A DNA stretch of 46,207 bases from contig JAQGDQ010000695.1 in NCBI GenBank assembly GCA_030141605.1, forward strand, positions 65,001 to 111,207, in the 5' to 3' direction. The notes below the pieces were generated by a model that worked only from the letters and a program-made list of their open reading frames with translations, made no database searches and had not been told where the DNA came from. Both the position numbers and the translations under genes were made by a program. Below are positions 1 through 12,700 of the stretch, piece after piece; the stretch's first letter is position 1, and each line of letters starts with the position of its first letter. Source of the stretch: Tubiluchus corallicola. Its lineage: Eukaryota > Priapulida > Priapulimorpha > Priapulimorphida > Tubiluchidae.

Positions 1-662
1 TAGTTAAATGATTTGTGTTACAAGGCATTAAGGAAGCCAAGTTTGTATGCTGATTGTGTAATTACACACATTTAAAAATTATACACATGTGAACAAGCAA
101 ATAAGGATGAAGATTAATCATGGTGAGGATTAGATAAAGGTACTAAAATGCTAATCCATTGTTTAATCATAGAATGTTATTGATATAAACATGAAGCTCC
201 CTATGTGGTTACTGATATTATGTTTGTGATGTAATTCTCAAGAGCCATCTGTCAGCCCCATTAATTTTGCACAGAATTAAAAAAAATGAGTAGGCTTTAC
301 GATTTTTCGGGTAATGATGTAAAACAATAATCTCTTAGTAGACTGGATACTTTAGACTGTCACTTTACTACTACAAGTACAATTATATTTTACATGCCTG
401 CAGTGAACATGCGAAATCGATCAATTGCAATAAAATCATCTGAGCTATGATCTTCTTTGTTTGTATGACATTCATGCCGCTGCGTATTGAAGCCGACGGT
501 CATCGGAAATCATCCGTGAAATAACTTTACCCCTGGAATAATTTTGCACGAGGTTATCGCTTTAACTAAGGGCAGCCGGTTAGACGTCTTGCCTTTCTGT
601 TTCAGCCTTTTTGCAGTTGCTGCTATTTTATTTGTCGAGGAATTTTTTGACCGAAATCAGCG
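1..662. other. 5' flank and presumed promoter/5' UTR of CS
   Basis: No coding sequence or recognisable repeat is visible. The stretch is AT-rich and becomes more mixed in composition from about 470. The last 150 bases probably hold the transcription start and 5' UTR of citrate synthase, because the ATG at 663 has a purine at -3 and G at +4 (GCGATGG). No TATA box can be assigned with confidence. Confidence 0.4.
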
Positions 663-701
663 ATGGCTTTGCGATTGCTTGTTTGCCGGTTAGCTGTTAA
701 G
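663..701 (+). CDS. CS: CS exon 1 (start codon, presequence)
   Basis: Thirteen codons, [13 protein letters not shown], beginning a basic, leucine-rich mitochondrial targeting peptide. The donor AAG|GTACGT follows. The start is supported by Kozak context, by phase 0 matching exon 2 and by a total length close to the family norm. It is the least conserved exon, so it is supported by structure rather than identity. Confidence 0.82.
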
Positions 702-3700
702 GTACGTCTTGCTTAGTCTTAGTTCCCCGGTATACCGTTTACATGAAAATTGTCACGTTTTATTGTGCGGTGTTTTTGTTAACTGTAGGTAGTAGTTCTA
801 CACATTACTTCTTGCGAATCTTCCTTATTCTAGTAAGAAATATTCCACAAAAATGTACATACTGTAACTGTAAAATAAATTGTGTGCTTGACCATTAAAT
901 GACCAAAATCGTCCATTAATCGGCAATTACGTTTTTTAGTTATTCACATATCCTGAATACCCATTCCATGGTGATCATTTTGTCACCAAGGTCATCGCTC
1001 TATGCTCTATTCTAAGCTGAGATAATCCACATTGAAGTTCTGGTGCAGGCTATGCACTGAAAAACACAATCTTGAGAAAAATCCCTGTTAAAGTCAACCA
1101 TTGTTCTTTGTCGCGGCTCTACAAAGTTTTTTTACAATTGCAGTACTAGTTTCTAACTAGAAAATTGGATACAGGGTTATAAAATTTGATTTTTAAGTAT
1201 TTTTTTGAACTTTTTCTTGATATGATAATTTGGTGCTAGGCTATGAAAGTCCAATATATTTAGCTTTTGTTTAGATGACACAAAAAATTGACATTTGAGA
1301 AAATTTTTGGCGCTCTCTACGTTGGAGCATTGTAATGCAGAACTTTTTAACTATGCCAACTTGTGCATGGTTTTGGTTTGCAAGCACACAATTTGTTTTA
1401 CGTAATAAATACCAGTACATGGAGCTATTTATGTGGGCATAGTCTGGAGCTGCAGTCTATGTTTACTAATGCAGTGTGCTGAGCTGATTGCTATGAACTA
1501 TGAATTTTATTTCACACATCAAAAAATACAATATCAAACACTTTAATAAACTTTAAATAAATCAATTTGAGTAGTGCGAGGTGAGTGTACGACCATATGG
1601 TCATTAACACACTCACCTTACCTAAATGGAAAAATGATTATAGTTATGCATGCTTCTGTAGATAATTTAATGTAAATAAGGATGAAGTAAATGACGTAAT
1701 AATTTGAGTAGTACGAGGTGAGTGTACGACCATACGATCATTAACACACTCACCTTACTTAAATGAAAAAATGATTATAGTTATGCATGCTTCTGTAGAT
1801 AACTTAATGTAAATAAGGATGAAGTAAATGATGTAATAATTTGAGTAGTGCGAGGTGAGTGTACCACCATACAGTCATTAACACACTCACCTTACTTAAA
1901 TGAAAAAATGATTATAGTTATGCATGCTTCTGTAGATAACTTAATGTAGATAAGGATGAAGTAAATGATGTAATAATAGCAATGGTATAAGAGCAATAAA
2001 CCTGAAAATTGAGAAAGGAAAACATAATATGTAATTACGACTTTGAGTGAGCCTTAAAGAGTGAAATTTTTTTTTAAATAGTTACGAATATGAATTATGT
2101 GATCATCTGTCAAATCACCACTTACTTGTATTACAATGCACCATATTGCTTACTTGTATATACAATGATATACATATACACATATATGTACTCAAATTTA
2201 AGTGGGGGAGAAGAGATTAAATTATACATTATACTTGTAGTAACGTCAATTCAATTCTTGTTGTAGTTATTAACAAATTTTATTTTACAGCAAAATGGTA
2301 ATATTAATCAAGTTTAAAAGGCCTATTTATTATAGCACACCAATAGCATTTGACACAGTATATGAATAGGTTCTCTGTCAGAAACTTCACGGGTAAAATC
2401 TTCATGAGGTGACAAAAATTTGACTTTGCAAACAATTTATGCCGAGCTTTTGTCTCAAATTCCTTTTTTGTGCAGCTCAATGAGTTGCAAATTATTGTTA
2501 GAAATGAGAAATTAATTAGATTGCTAGTAATGAAAAACTCTCATTTAGGAATCGTGGATTTAGTTTAACGCCTTTCTCTAAAATAGAGAAAACTCGATTC
2601 TTTTTGCTTTTTCAAGGAGATGCCTAAGCGAGGTCTGGTGGCTGTTGTTCTTGTAGTTATACGTGTTCAGTAACAGACTTCTGTTCGTTTCCAAAACTGG
2701 CAATATTGCTGTGATTAAATCATTGAAAGATGTTATCACTCCTCTTGTACTGGATTACTTAGAGGTTTTCGTGTCGGGTATCGGCCGTAGTTTCTTGACA
2801 GCTTTCGTATTTATTATTTAGGCAGACAAATTTTGGCACTGACCACGATTCTGCACCGTGCGGGCTTAGAGCAGCTACAGTCAACCCTTGTTAAACCGGA
2901 CTAATGGGGGGGGGGTCCGGTTTAGCCGATTGTCCGATTTATCCGATAAGCCTATATATGGTCTATATTATACAGGAATAATCACCTTAATAAGGCCTAT
3001 ATACATGTACAGGCCTACTATACTGTATATTATTTTAAAATAGTTAACCTGTGAGGATGTACAGTTGGTCAGTTTCCTTTACCACGGATGACCTCCATCT
3101 TATCCGATATCCGGGCTAACGGGGTCCGGTTTAACGAGGGTCGACTGTATCTAGTAATATGATTAGCAAGATAAGGAGACAAATTGTTTATACAATCTGT
3201 ACTCTTGTATCTTGTTACATACACTTACCATAGTTTATTTGTTACTCTTCAGTTACTTTTTCAGAGTTCTGTTCTAGAAAAAATTTTCAATTTTGTCATA
3301 GTGCAAAAAGGTTCAGAGACAGTAGAACATCAATATAGCATTCAGCATAGGTAATTTCATATAGCATTACTGCTAATTCAAGCTCTGTAGGCAATAAGAT
3401 AGCATGTAACTGATTTCAAGACTTTTTTCAAGATGTTTCAAGCTTTATTTCTAAAAAGTGTTGTCTTGTGCTTTAACAATTCTATGCACGTGTGCAGGTT
3501 TTTTCTGTAAAGCCAATATATCATCGTCGTGTGCGTGAATTGTGTTTTGTTCTTGTTAAAACTTTGCGTTTCCACATTAGTAAGATCAATTACCTTCTAA
3601 GAATGACATATGAGTCTTCGTTTCAGAATGTTGTTCCGACGGCTGTCGTTGGCGCCGCCGCTAGGCAAATGAGCGACAAGACGAACCTGAAAGACGTCCT

Positions 3701-6700
3701 GGCCGATCTCATTCCAAAAGAGCAGAAACGCATCAAGGAGTTCCGCGAGAAGCACGGCTCAACCAAGATCGGCGAAATCACCGTTGACATGGTATGTAGC
3801 GCAGCTTTACCCTGTTCACATGCACGAGAACTTCAGGAAATTTATAATTAATGTCGCGCACATCTCGGTTTGTTGGACTACAGCGGGGAGATGTTAGTCC
3901 GAATTTGCCGATCGTCCATATTTACCTATACTAAGTAATACAGTGTTCCCTCACTTATCGAGGGTGTTCCGTTCCAGGCCCACCCGCGATAAGTGAATTT
4001 CTGCAAAGTAGGGACGCTATACATAACCGTTTCCCATTCCCTTAATAACTTTTCCCATACTGTACATGTACCTTTTAAAAAACTTTACTTAAATGTTCAT
4101 AAAAATGTTCACAATCAACCAATCGTGTGTTGTGTACAATTTCACGTCGGCAAGTAGCATCTCAAGCGGGCACAAGTAGTACATTCCGTTTTTTGTGTGT
4201 ATTCATCCGCCGAATAAATACACTATTTACTGTAAATGGTAATTTTTATGATTTATAATATTCTTTTAATGTTGGAATTAATATTTTTAATATATTTTTA
4301 TACATTTTGGGCTTTTTTATGCAAAATTCATCAAATCTATACATTACTGTACAATACGTACTACGCATGTGCAAAAATACTTTAGACGGAGCAGCGCAAA
4401 ACCCACGAAACAGCGAAAATACCGCGATAAATATTTTACATTAATATTTTTGAAAACCCGTGAAACAGTGAGTCCACGTTAAACGAACCGCGGTGTAGCG
4501 AGCGAACACTGTACAGCAGGCACCGTATATTTGACTCACAGTAATTTAGAATCAATCGCCTAATCATCTCAAAAAAATCTAGTACGGGCCACTTCTGACA
4601 TACAACCCACACACGTGTCGTTACACGCTGCTTGCAGTGATCATGACTGATGTAATGATGCAAACAAAGTGACGGCCCGCCAACTAGCGGTCAGCTCGAA
4701 AAACAACTGACCACGTCCGTAATATCCTGGACTTTTAACGATTGAGATTTTGTCCTATTTTTTTGATGCCCGTAAAAGAGAGGTCCAAAAAAACGAGGTA
4801 TGAGCATATTGGAAACTCGCTTTTCGTTTGGCATGATTGAACTATGAAGCTTTTCATTTTAACTGATTTAACCCCCACCCCTAATTGTCTTTGTTTATTA
4901 TTAACCCCCACCCCCTAATTGTCTTTGTTTATTATTAACCCCCACCCCTAATACTCTTTGTTTAATATTAACCCCCACCCCTAATTGTCTTTGTTTAATA
5001 TTAACCCCCACCCCTAATTGTCTTTGTTTAATATTAACCCCCACCCCTAATTGTCTTTGTTTAATATTAACCCCCACCCCTAATTGTCTTTGTTTAATAT
5101 TAACCCCCACCCCCTAATTGTCTTTGTTTATTAATTCTTTTCCAACAGATGCAAAGTTGCAAAGTTTTTGTGTTAGCTGCATTTTCAGGGATGAGAATTT
5201 TCCGCGGATACGTGGAATTCCGAGTTTTTGGAAGACCAGTAGTGCCATTTTTGTAAATCGCGTAAATTCGTTGAGAAAATTTTTACGGACCCAGTACATT
5301 ATTTCACAAGCTGACCGCTAGTTGGCAGGCCGTCACTTTGTTTACATCACGTACATCATTGTAACCACGTGTATATCTCTATGTATAAAAATATAGAATC
5401 AATTGTGCGGAGTTATTTGAGTCAATTGCAGACAGTTTTTATATACTTTTGCATAGGAGCGGCCAGTACTTAGGCGTTTTTGAGACAATTAGGTATCATG
5501 TATCCTTGATAGTTGGGTATTTTAAATTATGTATGAAACAAGGTAACTGATATTTTAAGTCCATTTAGAGGTTCTCTATGGTCAGAAAATTACAATTTGT
5601 TGCTTCGCCCCCTTGAACCCCCCATGGGGGCCTACGCAGCCCCAAAACCCCCGGCCCTGTTTCAGAGTTTTTTGCAATTTGTCATTCTCATCCCTGCTTT
5701 TTCAGTTCTGATTATTTGAAAATGATTTGGTGTAATTGTGTATTTTGGATTAAATGTGATACAAGTGGCAACACTGCTCACGCAAACGCACCGATTTGGC
5801 CGAAAATGTGATACAAGTGGCAACACTGCTCACACAAATGCACCGATTTGGCCGAAAATGTGACACAAGTGGCAAGCCTGCTCACACACGCACCGATTTG
5901 GCCGAAAATGTGATACAAGTGGCAACACTGCTCACACAAATGCACCGATTTGGCCGAAAATGTGATACAAGTGGCAACACTGCTCACACAAATGCACCGA
6001 TTTGACCGAAAATGTGATACTTTTTAGCCTCCAATATGCCGAAACAGTGATGTCATAATAATTATTGGGTTTTACGTTTTAATTTTTAAAAATAAGAATT
6101 CATATGACTGCGTCAGGTAGGTATACAGACGTACGAAAAAATTAGAAAATTCTTGGCCTGGAGTGCAGTAAAAATGTTACCCAGGTGATTAGACGGAAAG
6201 AAGAATTTTTAATGTCCGACTTTGCACTATTGGTAACCCGGTTATTGCAAAACGTTGCATTTGGTCTTTTGGATAAGAGTGCTCAAGTTTCTGTCAAATC
6301 TTCCAACTCTTGCCATTGACTTGAATTCAATTCACTGCATATTTATTCACCCACAATTCCAATTGTTAATCTAGCTGTACGGTGGAATGCGCACAATGAA
6401 GAGCATGCTCTGCGAAACATCCGTTTTGGACCCGGAGGAGGGCATCCGTTTCCGCGGCTACAGCATCCCGGAGTGCAAGAAGCTGCTGCCCCACGCCAAG
6501 GACGGAGTCGAGCCGCTCCCGGAGGGTCTGTTTTGGTTGTTGTTGACCGGAGACGTCCCGAACAAAGCGCAGGTTTGTCATTTCGGCCGTTCACAGAGTG
6601 GTTCTTCACGTCTGCGGTACTTACAGTGGAAGTGGACGGCTTACTTAGACTGGTAGAACTTCTGACTACAGACTCAGACTGGTAGAACTTCTGACTACAG

Positions 6701-9700
6701 ACTCAGACTGGTAGAACTTCTGACTACAGACTCAGACTGGTAGAACTTCTGACTACAGACTCAGACTGGTAGAACTTCTGACTACAGACTCAGACTGGTA
6801 GAACTTCTGACTACAGACTCAGACTGGTAGAACTTCTGACTACAGACTCAGACTGGTAGAACTTCTGACTACAGACTCAGACTGGTAGAACTTCTGACTA
6901 CAGACTCAGACTGGTAGAACTTCTGACTACAGACTCAGACTGGTAGAACTTCTGACTACAGATTCAGACTGGTAGAACTAAGCAACGATTATGTTATATT
7001 TGATAGTTTTTGTAGGTTTCTACTCCTCACGTAATGGATTTTCATGCAAAATTATATATGAAATGCATTAGCTTACAGTAGACAGATTTAAAATGTAATT
7101 TTGACTAAAAAATGAAAAAAATTGAAATTTCTTAACATTATTAACAAAGATGGTGTCGGGTAGCAATTTTCTGTTGCAGTTTAACCACACTAATTTGACC
7201 ATTTTTACTTGTTGTTATTATAGCCTAAACTTGTGGCACATTTTTTCTATTCCACCCGATATATTATTAACAAAGATGGCGTGGGGTAGCAATTTTGACC
7301 ATTTTTACTTGTTGTTATGCATCTTACTGTTAACCTTGTGTAGCTTTTACAAGTAGAGGCCCCAGTCTCGTTAAAATCAATAATGCCATACAGTATGTGC
7401 AAATGCCTGTTAGTAGTGCCTGCTCCAAGCTTCTATTGCTATTACTATGTCTTATAATGTATTCTGCCTTTTAAATGACCTAGCAGGCTTGCTTCAACTG
7501 TGTTAGTAAAGCTCATGCAATCGAATGTCATCTTCTTCATTCGTTAGCTCTCTCTTAGATAAAGTGGTTAGGTTTAAACTGCTCTTGGCCTGGTAATTAG
7601 TTTGATGAGATGCACGATGAAATTTGAATCAGAAAGGGTACTTTACTTTGTAATGTGCTGTTACGTTACAGTGTGTTACGTTGTGTTTGAGTTGGGTTGA
7701 GATTTGTTGGGTTGTAATGTACTGCTACGTTACAGTATGTTACGTTGTGTTGAGTTATGTTGAGATTTGTTAAGTTGTAATGTACTGTTACGTTACAGTA
7801 TGTTACGTTGTGTTGAGATTTGTTGGGTTGTAATGTACTGTTACATTACAGTGTGTTACGTTGTGTTGAGATTTGTTGGGTTGTAATGTACTGTTACATT
7901 ACAGTATATTACGTTGTGTTGAGTTATGTTGAGATTTGTTGGGTTGTAATGTACTGTTACATTACAGTGTGTTATGTTGTGCTTGAGTGTTGAGATTTGT
8001 TGGGTTGTAATGTACTGTTACATTACAGTATGTTACGTTGTGTTGAGTTATGTTGAGATTTGTTGGGTTGTAATGTACTGTTACATTACAATATGTTACG
8101 TTGTGTTGAGTTATGTTGAGATTTGTTGGGTTGCTAATGTACTGTTACGTTACAGTATGTTACGTTGTGTTGAGTTATGTTGAGATTTGTTGGGTTGTAA
8201 TGTACTGTTATGTTACAATATGTTACGTTATGTTGAGAGTTGTTGGGTGGTAATGTACTGTACTGTTACGTTACAATATGTTACGCTGTGTTGAGATTTG
8301 TTGGGTTGTAATGTACTGTTACGTTACAATATGTTACGTTATGTTGAGATTTGTTGGGTGGTAATGTACTGTTACGTTACAGTATGTTACGTTGTGTTGA
8401 GTTATGATGAGATTTGTTGGTTGTAATGTACTGTTACGTTACAGTATGTTACGTTGTGTTGAGTTATGTTGAGATTTGTTAAGTTGTAATGTACTGTTAC
8501 GTTACAGTATGTTACGTTGTGTTGAGTTATGTTGAGATTTGTTAAGTTGTAATGTACTGTTGCGTTACAATATGTTACATTGTGTTGAGATTTGTTGGTT
8601 TGTAATGTACTGTTACATTACAGTGTGTTACGCTGTGTTGAGATTTGTTGGGTTGTAATGTACTGTTACGTTACAATATGTTACGTTATGTTGAGATTTG
8701 TTGGGTGGTAATGTACTGTTACGTTACAGTATGTTACGTTGTGTTGAGTTATGATGAGATTTGTTGGTTGTAATGTACTGTTACGTTACAGTATGTTACG
8801 TTGTGTTGAGTTATGTTGAGATTTGTTGAGTTGTAATGTACTGTTGCGTTACAATATGTGACGTTGTGTTGAGATTTGTTGGTTTGTAATGTACTGTTAC
8901 GTTACGTTAAGTTAAAGAAAAAACGTCTGAAAAACTTTGTGTGTCGCTGTCGTACGTGATGGTATCCGCTTGTTGTTTTTTTGCTTTTGAAAATATAGAT
9001 TTTTTCTTCTTATTTAGGTCGAGTCGATTTCCAAGGAATGGGCTCAGAGGGCCGAGCTGCCACCCCACGTCGTCACGATGATCAACAACTTTCCGAGCCG
9101 CCTGCACCCCATGTCTCAGTTTGGTGCGGCCATTATTGCTCTGAACAGCGAGAGCAAATTCTTCAAGGCCTACCACGACGGAATTCCAAAAGGCAGATTC
9201 TGGGAGGTAAGAGCATTGAGCTCGTCTGAATGCGCATTCCGTAAACGAGGTGGCAGTACTGGTAAAAAGCGGTGGGTGTCATAGGCATATTTAGAATTTG
9301 CGAGAGGGCCACCGCGTCCCGTAACGGGCGTTTTCCCGGACCCACTCCGGATTTTTTTCGAAATTTTGACCAATCAGCATGGGGGAAAACGTTCTAGCGG
9401 CGCCTGGTGGGACTCTCGGAAGGAGATATATAGCTCTTTAGAAAGAGGAAGAACAGGGCTACACGATGATGTGGGCTATATTTTAGGACACGTCCACCGA
9501 GAGGAGTACCGACGAGTTAATTAGATGTTCTATTTTTGGCAATTTTCGCTTAGAAAACTGCTGACGCAATGCCATTGTTGTGACGTCATCCATTATACTC
9601 TGCCTTTAACTTTAATTCAGTAAAGGCTGCTTCTGCTGCTGGCTTTGTGTTGTAAATGAGGACTGTGTAGGATGTTCGCGTATTATTGATTATAAGTGTA

Positions 9701-12700
9701 CTTATACGCAAAATTTTTTGCGGAGCCTTTGCTACCTCCCGCTGAAACGAGAGTAGTTCTGGGTCGTAACGAAGCATCAGATGATCTTGTACGTGTGTAC
9801 ATTTGTGTGAATCTTGACAAATAATCACTCGTGTGCGACGCCTCACTGCTTTTGGCACACTCCCAATACAAAGACTGGACTTTTCATCTATGAAACATTC
9901 CAGAATTTAATTTCTTCCAAAGTTTGAGTTTAGATTTACCCGGCTTTAATCAAAACATCCATCAGTGTATGTCCTCGCAGCATCCCACGTGTAATAATAC
10001 ATCAAAATACACAATTAATACATATCAATAGTTCTTCATCTAGTTAAATTCAAGTCGAAATATTCTTGTGATTTGTTTACTTGTTTACAAAATATCATGT
10101 GAATGTCTGAATTGCGCTGTTTTTGTTTCTTAGTATATCTATGAAGATGCCATGGACTTAATTGGCAAATTGCCAACAGTGGCCGCCACTATCTATCGTA
10201 ACCTTTACCGGGACGGAACCAGCATCGGCGCCATCGACACCGAGAAAGATTGGTCCGCCAATTTCACCTCGATGCTCGGATACGAACAGCACGAGTTTAC
10301 GGAGTTGATGAGACTTTACTTGACAATCCACAGGTGAGTTGATGTTAATTAATCAATCCGGCAGGTGTGTTGATGTTAATTAATCAATCCAGCAGGTGAG
10401 TTGATGTTAATTAATCAATCCGGCAGGTAAAATGAATGCAATTTTTGAAAAACTTGTCCAAATGGTTAACTTAAAGGACAAGAAAAGGGGCACCTGAAGT
10501 AGGTTTCAGAAAAATCGCCTTAAAAAATTATATTACTTTATAGCAATTTTGTGAGTATATCGTACTCGAGTTGAAAGGAATTTTCGTTTGTTTTCATTTT
10601 AAATCTCCCGCAATATTGTTCCAACAGCACCATTACATGACGTTCCTATGCCATGTAAAACAAGGGAAGAAAAGGAAATGTTAAACTGTCCCAAAAAACT
10701 TTGCATGCAAAGTTATATTACTTAGAATTTCGCTTACCTGCTGGAAAGACTTATGTAACTAGAAATAATAATTTAAAATGTTCGTGCCAATTGGTAAAAT
10801 GTTTCAAATGATCTATCATTAAAATCGCTAACGGTCTTATACAGTCTAACACAGGGGTGTGCAAACTGCGGCGTGCGGCCCGTGCATTGAATTGAGTCGC
10901 AAGTATCCAGCTGAAGTCCGTGCCACGATCGCAAAAATAGTGCAGGTAGTTTTTTCCTCTAGATCAGATGGCATGAACCCTTAGAAGACGGTTGTCACTT
11001 GTCACTGTCGGACATGGCTTCTATTATTGGGCCTGATGATCTGCCCAGTCGTCTTCTTGGTCATAGCAGGTAGATCATTTTGACTTGGGTATTTTTTTAC
11101 AAAATAAATTATAAAATAAACAAGTCAAAATGATCTACCTACTATGACCAAGAAGACGACTTGGCAGACAAATTTGTAAGTAGCCAGCAAGCTGAAAAGG
11201 TGTGGTCACCCCTGATATAGGGGATTCCCAGATTTTAGTTTCAGCTTAGGCTCAGTAGTACATGCCTCAATCAGTGGTTATTTCATCGATTCCTCAGAAG
11301 TAATGTTCTTATAGATCAGAATCATGCATAAGAAAAAGAGGAAGATTGAAGAACAGCAAATCAAGACAGATTAATCTGCACTGTACTACACAGACTGTGT
11401 GATACACATTACTAATATGTAATGAAATTACCACTATCTGTCCTGAAAGTAGAAATATACGGTTTGTAATATAAATTTTAATAACTTCCAAAATAGTTTC
11501 TTGAGTGTAGTAGTAATGATGTGCGCAGGTCGGATGCAAAAAAATCGTTATTAGGCCTTTCTGTACTTGGCGCCTTGACCAAATTGCCCATGGCCCGCAG
11601 GAATTGCGGGAAAGTTTAATGTAGCCCGGCTAGTCAGCTAATATGCACACCCCTGGTCTAACAGTCCAAATTTACATGTTTTATCCAGCGTTACTGCCGA
11701 TGCAAGCCCTGCATACAAAAGGTATAAAATTTCAAAACAAATTTCTTAAGCTTTATGTAAGTGGAGGGTTTTCTCGTGCTTTAAGATTGTGTATTTGGCT
11801 GTCTGCATTACATATCATTCTTGTCATTTATGGGTAAAACCATCTTTCTACATTTGTGTATAATTCTTGTATATTTTCTTACTCATTAGTTTTAATGCAT
11901 CTTCTTGAGTGCCTAGTTTCCTTTCTGCATCTCCCATTGTTAGTTTGTTATTATTATTATTATTGTTATTAATACTATTATTACTACTATTACTATTATT
12001 ATTGTTATTATTATTATTACAAATATTATTACTATTACTATTATTATTATTATTACTATTATTACTACTACTATTATTATTATTGCTGTTATTATTATTA
12101 CTATTATTATTATTATTATTAATTTTATTATTATTAGTATTATTATTATTGCTATTATTATTATTATTGCAATTATTATTACTATTACTATTATTATTAT
12201 TGTTACTATTATTATTATTATTCCATGCAGGATGGATAGTGTTAACTAAGTCAATTTTGTTTGTGACTGACTATCTATGAATATCTATGACTTGTTTGTT
12301 TTAGCGACCACGAGGGGGGCAACGTTTCCGCACACGCCACCCATCTAGTTGGCAGCGCACTGTCCGACCCGTACTTGAGTTTCGCTGCAGGCATGACGGG
12401 TCTCGCCGGTCCTCTTCATGGACTAGCTAACCAGGTAAACCCAGAGGCGTAAGACTACCTAATCTTGCGCAAACTGACTGAATTTTTGAATTATTGTTAC
12501 TTTGGAAACTGATATTTTCTGCAATTTATCTGTATTTTGAGATTTCCACGGGTAGTTAAAGGTTATACAGGTATTTTTGTGCTTTAACCGTCTGCCTATC
12601 TATTTTACCTCAGATCATCAAAAATCGCTCTGTAATTTTTTGCATTATTATGATATATTATGACTCCATTATACATTCGCTTGCTTATGTTTAAGAATTA

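Noticed and set aside
4901-6005. Repeated-motif open frames that look like repeat proteins
   Set aside because: They translate the 33-bp and 52-bp minisatellites. Open frames exist on both strands, as expected from a repeat and not a gene.
6644-6979. Possible CRISPR array (regular 29-bp repeats)
   Set aside because: There are no unique spacers, units are directly tandem, and the locus is an intron of a spliced animal gene.
11909-12280. Long open frame of almost pure leucine (also 30218-30664 and 21213-21677)
   Set aside because: Translations of trinucleotide microsatellites. No start context, splice support or homology.
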